In this document: in pieces, positions 49,637 to 59,914 of the stretch
How positions within the stretch are numbered: position 1 is the first letter of the stretch
Layout of the letters: the number at the start of each line of letters is the position of its first letter
Translations under genes and position numbers: made by a program
The notes under the pieces: generated by a model
Databases searched by the model: none
The model's input: the letters and a program-made list of their open reading frames with translations, nothing else
What the model was told of the DNA's origin: nothing
Assembly (NCBI GenBank): GCA_036365455.1
Contig: JAWQUS010000030.1
Span: forward strand, 17,318,001 to 17,382,000
Length of the DNA: 64,000 nt
Source: Macrosoma leucophasiata
Taxonomy: Eukaryota; Arthropoda; Insecta; Lepidoptera; Hedylidae
Direction of reading: 5' to 3'

Positions 49637-49902
49637 TGATAATATCACTACACTTTGAATTAGCCTTTTGCTTGACTGCCTTAAAACCAGCTACTGGAAT
49701 AGATAGTTTTCGAAACTGCTATTAGAGTTCAATAGCGGTTCGTTGCCGTTCCAGAAAAGCCGCTATTATGCACCTCTAGAACTGATGATAAAGACTATAG
49801 ATAGTACTTTCGTAGTTGAGATACCTACCTACTTTTACTGTAATACTTAATATTAATAATAGTTACACCACTGAAAAGCAAAATATAAATTATTTTAAAA
49901 TT

Positions 49903-50252
49903 AAAAAAAAACCGCCTTCAAAAAAAAATTCAAAACTGAATAGACAAAAACACTAAAAAGCGAAAAATAAACTCAATTACTTTAATATGAGCTACGTACT
50001 TACCTACTCCAGGTTTGAAGTCGGTGCTAAGCCAATAGTGCGGCCCGCGCGTTAGGACTAATGTTGTGGTGTTGCAGTACCTACTATGTTAAGCTATCAA
50101 ATACGGCTATTTGAAGCGCACTATTGCCTTGGCACCGACTTCAAACCTATGAGTAGGTAAGTACGTAGCCCATATTAAAGTAATTGATTTATTTTTCGCT
50201 TTTTAGTGTTTCTGTCTATTCAGTTTTTTTTTTGAAGGGTTTTTTTTTATTT
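49903..50252. mobile_element. ~350-bp palindromic MITE
   Basis: Arms of about 130 bp: 'aaaacactaaaaagcgaaaa', 'tgagctacgtacttacctac' and 'ggtttgaagtcggtgctaag' on the left, with the inverse on the right ('cttggcaccgacttcaaacc', 'gtaggtaagtacgtagccca', 'tttttcgctttttagtgttt'). The centre is about 75 bp and GC-rich ('gtgcggcccgcgcgttagg'). Confidence 0.85.
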
Positions 50253-50304
50253 TTGAGAGTGTTGTTCATGTCACGAAGCCAACGAGTAGGTAAGTATCAA
50301 TTTA

Positions 50305-50470
50305 TGGCCCCGGAATAACTATCACAGAGACATCACACCTTGGGTCTCAGGGGTGGCAATGCATCTGCATTTTGACCTCTGGTTTTTATCTAGATGTCTA
50401 TAGGCTGCAGTCATCACTTAACATCAATGTGAGCTGCAGGCTTGTTTGCCACCTTCCTTACATAAAAAAA
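50305..50470 (+). repeat. SINE-like family A, 5'-truncated copy
   Basis: 'atggccccggaataactatc' to 'ccttacataaaaaaaag'. Confidence 0.65.
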
Positions 50471-50521
50471 AGTATTTATACTATTTTTTGTACTGATATG
50501 GTGGTAGAGTCGACACTTGAG

Positions 50522-50741
50522 CAGAGAATATGTAATAATAGTACGTATAGAACGACGACGTCCGACGTCCCGCCCGATTTCCCCGCATCACCCAACCACC
50601 TCCCCTCTTATGGGCGACGGTTGGTATTTTCTACGTGCTACGCACAGGTGCATGTGTGAATACACGTCACTGAGTGATGTCTGTGTAATAGAGACCAAAT
50701 TAAGCGTTTGTATGAAATTTTGGCGGAGTGTCCGCGGTGTG
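50522..50741 (+). mobile_element. ~220-bp element with perfect 7-bp flanking repeats (copy 4)
   Basis: CAGAGAATATG to GTCCGCGGTGTG, flanked by ACTTGAG at 50515-50521 and 50742-50748. The uninterrupted counterpart of this site is at 52185-52215. Confidence 0.75.
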
Positions 50742-50847
50742 ACTTGAGGTACAAAACAAAATGCATGACCTGTCAAGAAAGCTCTGAAAACAAAATATTC
50801 CTTACTTGTTAGTCTTGTTGATATGGAAAGTTTTTACAACTAAAAAC

Positions 50848-50915
50848 GTAACTTCACGCCTGTAATCCCCGAAGCAGTGGCCTGCTACTACTAGGCTTAC
50901 TGAGGCAGTTTTAAA
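50848..50915 (-). repeat. SINE family B, internally deleted, reversed
   Basis: Tail 'cacgcctgtaatccccgaag' is joined directly to the head 'tggcctgctactactaggct'. Confidence 0.6.
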
Positions 50916-50984
50916 ACTAATAGAACGTTTAATCTATACATCTATACGTACATACATACATACATACATATATATAAATAAATA

Positions 50985-51290
50985 AAATTGCAGTGTCTGT
51001 TTGTAATATTTAAATAACCGCTTTTTACTAAATGCATATGAATACGCATATGTATACACGGTAGATATACCAAAACAACATTTTTTACAATTTTTGTCTG
51101 TCTGTCTGTCTGTTTGGCAGGGCTAATCTCGGGAACGGCTGGACCGATTTTGACGGACTTTCACTGGCAGATAACTGATGTAATAAGGAGTAACTTAGGC
51201 TACTTTTATACTAGCTGCGCCAACGACTTCGTCCGGGTAGATACTGAATCACATTTTTTCTCACGCCGACGAAGTCGGGGGCACAGCTAG
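50985..51290 (+). mobile_element. Helitron-type element
   Basis: Starts near 'atatataaataaataaaatt', contains 'aataaccgctttttactaaa', a TCTG run and 'ctcgggaacggctggaccga', and ends 'gaagtcgggggcacagctag'. A 'cgacttcgtccgg' and 'gacgaagtcgg' pair forms the 3' hairpin. Confidence 0.7.
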
Positions 51291-51509
51291 TACAAATATA
51301 AGATCTGAACGGGTTCAATTACTATATTGTTATCGATTTTTCCTTATTACATTGTGGTATGTTCGCGTAGATTTAATTAAAATCATTGTTTACAGCCCTG
51401 TCTACGCCAACTGTTGCGTGATTGAATTGTAGCCAATATAATTTTTACAATCATATTAATTGTGGCTGTGTACTTTACACGTGGTTATTTATTTATTAAT
51501 TTTTTTTTT

Positions 51510-51789
51510 TTTTATGTAATGGAAGTGGTAAACAAGCATGCAGTTCACATTGATGTTAAGTGATGACTGCAGCCTATAGACACCCACACCCACCAAGGTC
51601 AAAATGCAGATGCGTTACCACTCCTGAGGCCTAAGGTCTTATGCCTCTGTGCCGGAAATTACAGGGCCGTACATTACCACCTGACCGGAACACGATAGTG
51701 TTGAACACTACCATTTAGCGGCAAGTATATTAGGTAATGCGGTGGTGCCTACGCCCGCGAGCTCCGTCACTGGAGCTCTACCACCAGTA
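51510..51789 (-). repeat. SINE-like family A, full-length copy, reversed
   Basis: Poly(T), 'tatgtaatggaagtggtaaa' to 'cactggagctctaccaccag'. Confidence 0.75.
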
Positions 51790-52164
51790 CCAGTTATTTT
51801 TGTTAGCGCGCCGTATTACATAATGTACATAACAAGGGGTGTGACAAACTGAAGCATTACTTATATTAATAAGTAATGAGATTATATCTACCTAATGTAA
51901 GGAAGGTAAGACCGCACGCACATAGATAAACCTATAATGGTTTTATATGTGTCTTGGCATGTAACATCCTAATTTGTACGATTTTTTAAAAAGACACATT
52001 TTAAAATAAATATATATTAGGTGCCTGGAGTTGATATTGGATAAAACCGGACAATTGATTAAAGAAGACTAAGAAGGAAGGTCAGATAGCAATTAAGTAA
52101 ACTGGATTTTTTATTTGTGATTTCTTCGTACGAAATACTTTTTACGAAATTGATTATAATTTTT
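51790..52164. other. Unassigned
   Basis: No repeat or gene recognised. Confidence 0.4.
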
Positions 52165-52445
52165 TTTTACTGGTATCGTGGTAGAGACGAAGCTTGAGGT
52201 AGGCACAAAACAAACAAAATACATGAACTGTCAAGAACCCTGTAAATAAAAGTCATATTTAGAAATGGAAAGGGATTTTTAAACCTAAAAGAACATATAA
52301 TATAAACATAAAATCTAAACGGGTTAAATTATACTGTTATCGATATTCTTATGTTCGCGTAGATTTAATTAAAGACATTGTTTACAGTCCTGTCTGCGCT
52401 AACAGTTGTGTGATTGAAATATTGTCAATGTTGCATTTAAAATTG
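52165..52445 (+). repeat. Segmental duplication, copy 2
   Basis: Lacks the three insertions found in copy 1 and so shows the pre-insertion state. It is followed at once by the 237-bp MITE. Confidence 0.7.
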
Positions 52446-52449
52446 CTTA

Positions 52450-52686
52450 TAGGTCGCGCCACGTAAAAAGAACGCTGGAAGAAAGTAGAAGGGATGTGTT
52501 CGCGCATCGGTACACTCGCGCACGAAAGTACTAGCCCTATTGGTTTATTTTTGATCTAGCTTTCGCTTGCGGTTTCGTGTATTGGTAGGCAGATTGAAAA
52601 CGCCGCACCTCATACCACCAAATAGATCGATAAATCTTCTACTGCGCAGCTTGACCGCCAGCGTCCTTTTTACCTGGCGCGACCTA
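52450..52686. mobile_element. 237-bp MITE with ~30-bp inverted ends (copy 2)
   Basis: Same length as 735-971 with only a few substitutions, and TA on both sides. Confidence 0.8.
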
Positions 52687-52689
52687 TAC

Positions 52690-52974
52690 TATATTATTTT
52701 TTCCTAATAACACATGCGAGTGGAACATTTTTAAGAAAAATGGAAAGAAAAATTTGACGTTGAGGCGGGGCTTGAACCCGCGATCACTGGCATTTCTAGT
52801 CCAGCCACTTTCCCAACTGAGCTACCGCAGTCCATACCTGATCGTCGAATTCTTCCTTCACATTTACATGCATTGTCTTGGGGTGGCAGTAGCGCCATCT
52901 ATTGCCAACAATGCTAGTTAGGCAACCGATACAACAAACTAACCAGTTCATAAATATCGTAAAGAAGTCGCTTT
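52690..52974 (-). repeat. tRNA-like family C copy, reversed
   Basis: Holds the tRNA-like unit ('cttgaacccgcgatcact', 'ccaactgagctaccgcagtc'). It also keeps the outer flanks 'agcgccatctattgccaac' and 'gcaaccgatacaacaaac', as in 8580-9100. A family A copy starts at its end. Confidence 0.65.
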
Positions 52975-52975
52975 C

Positions 52976-53240
52976 TACTGGTGGTAGAGCCCCAGTGACG
53001 GAGCTCGCGGGCGTTGGCACTACCGCATTACCTAATATAGATGCCGGTAAATGGTAGTGTTCAGCACTATCGTGTCGGCCCTGTCATTTCCGGCACAGAG
53101 GCATAATACCTTAGGCCTCAGAAGTGATAACGCATCTGAATTTTTACCTTGGTCTTTGTGTGGGTGTCTATAGGCTGTAGTCATCACTTAACATCAATGT
53201 GAACTGCAGGCAGGTCACACATCAATTACATTAAAAAAAA
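52976..53240 (+). repeat. SINE-like family A, near full-length
   Basis: 'actggtggtagagccccagt' to 'attacattaaaaaaaaaat'. Lacks the 'tccggtcaggtggtaatgta' segment. Confidence 0.7.
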
Positions 53241-53736
53241 AATTGTTTCCATTTTTCTTTAAATTAATTTATTTACAATATCTTTATTTTTATTGCGGCT
53301 TTTAATAATGCAAGTGTATTTGAAAATACACGCTTATCTGGACAAACCCTTACCCTTTATGACAAAGCGGTCGTAGTTTTTTGCTCGGTCAAACCAAGTA
53401 GGCCTAACTTCGGGCTATACCACCTGATTTGGTAGAACTACTTTTCACTAACCTATTGCGAACTGTCCTTCATGATTCTAAACGAAGATAATTAATAACC
53501 CAGTTTAAAGTTGTTTATAATTGTTGTGGTATTTTTATGTGATAAGTAGGAATATAAGTAGAAATTACGGAATAGATAAATAAGGATGGAAAGGCTTTTG
53601 CTTCAATTTAGTATTAGAACCAGTGACGCCGCTTTTCTCCCACCATGCAATTTCTTACAAATGCAACACCATCTCGACAATCACCCACACATAAATCCTC
53701 AGGGCAGCTATTCGTTTGCGTAAGTTTGCACACTAA
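53241..53736. other. Unassigned
   Basis: No feature recognised before the foldback element. Confidence 0.4.
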
Positions 53737-54526
53737 GGCGTCTGCTACACGGTTTGAAATGAGGTATGAAAAAAAGGTGACCTTGAACGGAAGTAAGTTA
53801 CGGATTGCGGGCTACACGGTTTGAAACCAACTGAATTGCGCGGAAAGGACGTGTCGATATTTCGTTTGTATACCGTGTATTACGCTATAATGACGCCATG
53901 ACACCTTAACTATCTGTACAACATATAGTTCGAGTGAGTCTTGTGATTTTGTGAGCAACTAAAGAAAAAATAGGAAAAAAAAGAATATGGATGAAGCGGT
54001 GGTTAAAGGAGAAATTAACGCTTTGTCATATAACCTTAATTTTATTAATCTCCTGGACTTTCGTGACATAAATAACTTTAGTCGAACATCAGTTGCGTCC
54101 GCACGCGCTCGCTGACGCAGAGTGACTGTCGTACGCGTGGTTTTAAACAAGCGGCTACACGGTTTCAAACCATCTAGCCGCTTGTTATTAAATCAGGAAA
54201 TCCAGGAGATTTATAAAATTAAGGTTATATGGCTAAGCATTAATCTCTCCTTTAACCACTGCCTCATCCATATTATTTTTATTCCTCTTTTTTCTTTAAT
54301 TGCACACAAAATTGCAAGACTCACTCGAACTATATGCTGTACAGATAGGTTAGCTGTCATGGCGTCATTATAGCGTTAATACACTGTATACAAACGAAAT
54401 ATCGACACGTCCTTTCCGCGCAATTCAGTTGGTTTCAAACCGTGTAGCCCGCAATCCGTAACTTACTTCCGTTCAAAGTCACCTTGGTTTCATATCTCAT
54501 TTCAAACCGTGTAGCAGACGCTTAAG
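53737..54526. mobile_element. ~790-bp foldback element (Harbinger-like TAA flanks)
   Basis: Two ~330-bp arms (53739-54066 and 54195-54523) are inverse to each other with few differences. The ends are TAA-GGCGTCTGCTACACGG and CCGTGTAGCAGACGCT-TAA. The motif CTACACGGTTTGAAA occurs twice per arm and again in the centre, where CAAGCGGCTA and TAGCCGCTTG form a mini palindrome (54149-54185). Each arm carries an ATG in the same place (left 53986), opening MDEAVVKGEINALSYNLNFI. This looks like the 5' end of a larger transposon's ORF. Class by TAA duplication is an inference. Confidence 0.8.
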
Positions 54527-55144
54527 ACAACGCCCGTAGACAATAAGCACTCGCACGCACACAACAATGTACTCAAAAGGAGCTCGCATGTCAGTAGTCG
54601 AAGTGTAACGGGAAGCATTACATGCTGTACATTGCAAGCGGAGACAGTAATAGCGTTAATTGAGCGAGTGCTTGACGAGCAATGTATTCGCTAACAGTAA
54701 TGTTTAAATAATGCAGTTTAAGTTCGAATATTCATATTCCTTTGCATATGTTTTTTACAAATATTACAATAATAAATGTTATTTGTGAATTACCGATGGA
54801 AATTTATATACCTCCTCGTTTTATACTTGAGGTCTGACATTTCATATTACATGTTAAAATTGGCACTACACGGTATTTTTACCAAGAGATGTGTCGTTTG
54901 AAGCAGTCTACACGATACTACGAGCGGCGAAAGAATGGTTCGGCCGAACTGTGATTGTTCATACATAGTTGCGGCGTGGTTGGCACGCCCACATTACCAT
55001 TCCATCTTTATTTATATATTCCGTGGTAGAAATAAACTGACTATATTTTTTGTTCGATATTTATGTTGCTGTTGTCGGAATATAACGACCGCATATTGCG
55101 CAAGAATTTTCTTCTACGAGAAAAGAATTCTTCCACTACTGCGT
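54527..55144. other. Unassigned
   Basis: 'ctacacggtatttttaccaa' (54867) and 'gtctacacgatactacgag' echo the foldback motif and may be a decayed relative. Confidence 0.4.
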
Positions 55145-55374
55145 CAGTTAACCGAACAATGGCGGTCAAACCATTCCAATAGGGCGGTATTAAAGGCAAT
55201 AACGCAAGATGGCCAGCAGCGTCCATCAATAAAACTATCGCCACTGCGATCGCCAATTTACATGCCAAGCGTGGCGATTATGGTGATGAACACTACCATT
55301 TGGCAGCAGATAGATTAGATAATGCGGTGATGCCTACGCCCTCGAGTCCTTACACTGGAACTCTACCACCAGTA
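55145..55374. repeat. Dispersed repeat and reversed family A fragment
   Basis: 55145-55285 matches 22306-22562 ('ggtcaaaccattccaatagg', 'aacgcaagatggccagcagc'). 55285-55374 is the reversed 5' part of a family A copy. Confidence 0.5.
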
Positions 55375-55524
55375 GAATATGTACCATTTTATAAAGTGAG
55401 GGTCATTCAGAGTATTATTTTTATTAAGCTCATAAAAACTTTTGACATTGTTTTTAATCTAATTAGATTTGCGTATTCCACAGAAATGAGAACAGAAAGC
55501 CTGAAAATTTCAAGAGTTGATTTT

Positions 55525-55640
55525 TATTTAATTTGAGCTTCCAACGCCCGCGGCCTGTTAACTCGACTTCGGGAAACTTGGGATAACACTTCATTAGTAC
55601 CAATGCGATAGGCGAAGTAGCACTGAAGTCTTGAATTTGA
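55525..55640. repeat. ~95-bp repeat shared with 59425-59520
   Basis: 'ccaacgcccgcggcctgtta' with 'ggataacacttcattag' and 'tgcgataggcgaag'. Class unknown. Confidence 0.5.
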
Positions 55641-55699
55641 TTTTTTATATTTGGCGCGGTCGTTGTTTTACTCATGCACAACATACATAATTTATTTCT

Positions 55700-56277
55700 A
55701 TGTTACGAAGGTGGCAAAGAGAATGCAGTTCACATGGATGTTACATGATGACTGTAGCCTATAGACATCTACACAAAAACCAGAGGTCAAAATGCAGATG
55801 CGTTGCCACCCCTGACACTTTAGTCGTTTTATCTCTGTGACGCGCGCATGGCCCTGCGGCTGGTGTAGATCGTAAGCGATCTACTCGGTTAAGCGATACG
55901 GGCGCAGTAGTCGGGTGTGTGATGGGTGGCCGCTAGTGGCAAATTAAAAAGCGCGTTTCCGTACTTCGGAGGGCACGTTAAGCCGTCGGTCCGGGTTGCT
56001 ATCGATAGATATCAGTCGTTAAACCTTGTCTCTGAATACATCCGACAACGGGTTGGCCACTAACCCGTATCTGCACCAACCCGCATTGGAGCAGCGTGGC
56101 AGTGTAAGCTCCAGGCCTCCCCCAAAAAGGGGAGAGACTCGTGCCCAGCAGTGGGACGTACAATGGGTTGCCATTACTATCTCTGTGACAGTTATTACAG
56201 GGCCATCTAACCGGAACACGATAGCGCTGAATACTACCATTCGGTTGCAGATAGATTAGGTAATGCGGTGGTTCTCT
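55700..56277 (-). repeat. SINE-like family A copy (reversed) split by a family G insertion
   Basis: The 3' part is at 55700-55841 and the 5' part at 56178-56277. The break holds the family G element at 55842-56177, and the duplicated 12 bp at the break belong to the family A sequence. Confidence 0.75.
55842..56177 (+). mobile_element. LINE-tail family G, copy 4, with 12-bp target duplication
   Basis: 'gcgcgcatggccctgcggct' to 'atgggttgccattac'. Flanked by TATCTCTGTGAC at 55830-55841 and 56178-56189. It shows that family G moves as a discrete unit with LINE-length target duplications. The middle 'ggaggccttatgggcggttt' segment is deleted. Confidence 0.8.
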
Positions 56278-56351
56278 ACTGATTTCCCTTTGAAGTAGAT
56301 CCCAGAAGTGGCATCTCGAGATGTGAGATCTAAGTCCATCCTAAAAAAAGG

Positions 56352-56470
56352 TTTCAGGGGTGGCAACGCACCTGCATTTTTACCTCTGATATTTGTGTGC
56401 GTGTCTATAGGCTAAATGTGTGTCATCACCCAATGTGAGCTGTATGCGGTCGCATCCTTCCTTCCCGTAG
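56352..56470 (+). repeat. SINE-like family A, internal piece
   Basis: 'caggggtggcaacgcacctg' to 'caatgtgagctgtatgcgg'. Confidence 0.55.
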
Positions 56471-56484
56471 GAGGCTTTCTTTAG

Positions 56485-56760
56485 TGTCTATGTTTCCGAG
56501 GCGTAATTGAAGATGGAGGACACTGTTAGGTTAGGATCACACTGCAGAATCATTTCGTTCATCCAGATATGCTGCAAACCTAATTTCGCCGATGATGATG
56601 AGATATTATTATGTTGCTGTCTTTCCATATTTTTTTGGAGCTGGGAGCATGTTTGGCCATATATATACGTCTTTTTTCCTTTTGCAGGAGCATGTGTTAT
56701 CGTAGATTTCATTAAGATGACCATATTCCTAAGAAATGCTTGAATAATAGACCAAAGTCG
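56485..56760 (-). other. Open frame of unknown origin
   Basis: The minus strand is open for about 85 codons through WSIIQAFLRNMVILMKSTIT, KKTYIYGQTCSQLQKNMERQ and HIWMNEMILQCDPNLTVSSI before a stop at 56488-56490. The + strand is also open. No family is recognised and no splice sites are convincing. It could be a piece of a mobile-element ORF. Confidence 0.25.
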
Positions 56761-57146
56761 ATAATTTTGAAAAAAAAAAAATTTGGTGATTGGAAACTAT
56801 TGGAAAACGAAGAGAGTATAATGCCAATGAAAGGAAAAATAAATAACGGTCGACGTATGAAGGGGAGTTAAGGGTAAAGATCGGTTTATCTCGATTTCCG
56901 GCACATCTACAAGTGCTATGGAAAAAAGTTGAATGGCAAAATTGTAGGTAATAAAAAGATCTACAACTTTTGTATTAAGTAATACTTTTTCACAAAACCT
57001 CAAAATTTATGTGAAAAATTCAAATAACCAAGTTCTTGGATTTCTGCTCTTATCTTTTAGAAAAAAATAAAATTTTACTAATTTTTTACGTATATCCCGA
57101 CCTCGGATCGACCGTAATTAATTTTTCCTTTTATTTTTATTATATA

Positions 57147-57330
57147 CCAGCTGTGCCCGCAACTTTTTTTGCGTGAAATAGTGGCTTTGGGACTTTAGGC
57201 AGCGTTTTTGGATATACATTTTGGTTAATTTTGGATCATAAACACATTCGAGTAGCTAAAAATCTATTTTGCGGTGATGCTTCTCTGTACACGATATAAG
57301 ACATATGGCCATCGGGGATAAAAGCACACA
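57147..57330 (-). mobile_element. Helitron-type fragment, reversed
   Basis: 'accagctgtgcccgcaactt' resembles the inverted Helitron end at 28170. The rest is diverged. Confidence 0.45.
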
Positions 57331-57581
57331 GGCTGCTAGGGTTGCGAAAAATTGCTAATTATGTGTTTAAACTCGCATCCATCCTATGCTGTACCGTATT
57401 TTCGAAAAGGCCATTTTAAACTTCTATGCATAATATTTTTTTATAGAAAGTTATTTTAAACTTTTGTAAAGTTTTAGTCAATTTTTAAAGATAAAATATA
57501 GATCTATGCATAATATAAGTACTCCGTAAGAGCCGGTAGAAGAGAAAAATTGAATATTAACGTTGTGCAGTTTTACCCACT

Positions 57582-58074
57582 AATGCCACCAACACCACCA
57601 CCACCATCATCACCACCACCACCACCACCACTGTCATCACTACCACCTTCACCACCGCTACCACTACAAGCGCCATCAACACCACTACAATCGCCACCAA
57701 CGCCATCAACGCCATCACCATCACCAAACACCTACGCCACCAATGCCACCACTGATACAAACGCCACCAAAACCACCACCACCACCACAACCAATGCCAC
57801 CAACGCCTCCAAAACTACCAACAACACCACCAACATCACCTACGCCACCAATGCCTCCATCGCCAGTAAAACCACCGCCAGCACCACTAACACCACCAAC
57901 ACCACCACCAGAGTCACCAACAACACATATGCCAACGACACCAACGCCACCACCACCACCACCACTACCACCACTACAAAAAGTCCACCAATGCCACCAC
58001 CACTACTAACGCCACCACCACCACTAACGCCACCATCACCACTAACGCCACCACCACCACCATCACCATCATCA
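57582..58074. repeat. CCA/ACC-rich trinucleotide array
   Basis: About 490 bp of imperfect CCA/CCACCATCA/ACGCCACCA units. All three + frames are open by composition (Pro-rich or Thr/Asn-rich). The longest leads from a TTG rather than ATG, so I do not call a gene. Confidence 0.9.
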
Positions 58075-58077
58075 TAA

Positions 58078-58240
58078 TTACATTCAAAAGACGTCCACCC
58101 GTCTCCGTTGGACAAAACCTTTCCCGAAGATGCTCCTCCTCCTAAGTGTTGTGCGTCATAAGGAAAGAATACGCCATAATTGCCACGGTTGGCACGCTGG
58201 ATGGTGATCATAGCGGCGATTGTTTTATGCCGGGACGCTG
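58078..58240 (-). mobile_element. RTE-type LINE 3' tail, reversed (family R)
   Basis: 'caaaagacgtccacccgtct' and 'ttgtgcgtcataaggaaaga', as at 5433-5580. It begins right at the end of the CCA array. Confidence 0.55.
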
Positions 58241-58279
58241 CTATGCGGTATGCTTAATGTTACAAAAGAGAAAAAACCG

Positions 58280-59300
58280 GCCAAGTGTGAGTCGAACTCG
58301 TGCACGAAGGGTTCCATACAAAAAATGGCATAAAAATTTCGTTTGTTAGAAGGTAATATACAACATGAGACCTAAAAATTCTGTGAAGTGTCGACTTGCT
58401 ACCGTTATTGATATCGAACAAACAATATACGAAAAAAAAACACGTTTATTTTTTCTTTTTTTTTATGTAATTGAAGTGGCAAACAAGCATGCAGTTCACA
58501 TTGATGTTAAGTGATGACTGCAGCCTATAGACACCCACACAAAGACCAAGGTCAAAATGCAAATGCGTTATCACTCCTGAGGCCTAAGGTGTTATGCCTC
58601 TGTGCCGGAAATTACAGGGCCGTACAATTAATTATTGTATGACCCCTTAATATTTTCATTTTCTTATTTTTAGTATTTAATTTTGTCGCTATAGCAGTAA
58701 CACAAATACATAATTTGTGAAAATTGTAGCTTTCTAGTATCACTGTTTATGAGATATAGCCTGGTTACAGACAGACGGATGGACGGACAGACAGGCAGAC
58801 AGCGGAGGATGAGTAATAGGGTCCGTTTTTACCTTTTAGATACGGAACCCTTAAAAAGATAGAAGATAGATTCAGAGTAGTTTAAAAATAATCGATATGA
58901 TTCTTTAAACTGTCGTAACTTTTTTATTTCTGAACCGATTGACATGAAACAAACAGTAAATGTTAAGTGAAACTTACCACAATATATTAGTAGTAATATA
59001 AATTAGTAACAGAAAATCGGATAAACCGTTTCTGTAATTATCGTGCACAAACACACAGACAAACATACATTTTTCCGGAATAAAAAGTACCCAGTGTAAT
59101 GCGCCAAACATTAAAGTATAATTATACCAAGTTTCATCGTAATCGGACCAGTAGATTTTGTGTGATGCTTGAACATACAGACAGACAGACAGACAAAAAT
59201 TTTTCTAATCACATATTTGTGTTCGGTATCGATCTAGTAACATCCCCATGTATTTATTTTTAAAATATTTTCAATGTACAGAATTATCACTCAGTTTTAT
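58280..59300 (+). repeat. Repeat 'V', copy 2, with a nested family A insertion
   Basis: Begins 'aaccggccaagtgtgagtcg' and matches 26140-26930 from about 58365. A reversed 5'-truncated family A copy occupies 58462-58626. The text resumes at 'ttgtatgaccccttaatatt', corresponding to 'ttggaccccttaacattttc' in copy 1. Confidence 0.65.
58462..58626 (-). repeat. SINE-like family A, 5'-truncated, reversed, nested in V
   Basis: 'tatgtaattgaagtggcaaa' to 'ttacagggccgtac'. Confidence 0.7.
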
Positions 59301-59914
59301 TTTAAGTAACGATAGGTATTATCTTCCTTTGACAATAGGTTTCAATCTACTTTTTTTTTCACTTATTACCTTTTTTAAAGGCTTCTGCAGTGGTCCATGA
59401 AAAAAAAAAAAGAGTTGGTATTTACTTTTCCCAACGCCTGCGGCTTGTTAAGTCGACTTCTGAAAACTTGGATAACACTTCATTAGGACTTATGCGATAG
59501 GCAAAGAGTTGTTATAAATTTTGTCGAGTTCCATCCTGTTTATTGTGTTCAAATGTTGCAAAGTTTGACGTGAAGATATTTAGTACCCAAGTCATGATTT
59601 TCTTTTTAAATAGCGATTTGTTATAGAACCTACTCTTTTGTATTTAAATGTACCACAGCTAGAAATTATAGAAATCGTCGATATTTCGGTGTTGTGATTG
59701 TAATACTCTTCATAGACCGTACAAAAGATATGGGATAAATCATATGAGAAGATGTTGTAAGTTTTTGGAAATAAAATCAGTTTAAATTTTTATAACGAAA
59801 TGTTGTTATAATATTTTAAACTGTTTTTTTATAATAGTTTAACTGAATCTGGTAAACAAAATAAAAGAATAAGTGGCCAACTAATTTTGCGTAAAAAATG
59901 CGTATTTAATACAG
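59301..59914. other. Between repeats V and U; no gene recognised
   Basis: 59425-59520 is the 95-bp repeat also at 55525-55640. The rest is unassigned. Confidence 0.4.

Larger units (their letters stand above)
50490..51480 (+). repeat. Segmental duplication, copy 1 (copy 2 at 52165-52445)
   Basis: Shared pieces are 'gtggtagag', 'cttgaggt' with 'acaaaacaaa', 'tgtcaagaa', 'cgggtt' with 'tgttatcgat', and 'gttcgcgtagatttaattaa' with 'cattgtttacag'. Copy 1 has gained the 220-bp element, a SINE B remnant and a Helitron, all absent from copy 2. Confidence 0.7.

Noticed and set aside
56507..56743. + strand 78-codon frame
   Set aside because: Cysteine- and phenylalanine-rich reading opposite an equally open minus frame. 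No domain or splice support, so kept only as an unassigned ORF.
57550..58077. 175-codon Pro/Thr/Asn-rich open frame
   Set aside because: It is a CCA-type trinucleotide array, open in all frames by composition, and the frame begins with TTG rather than ATG.
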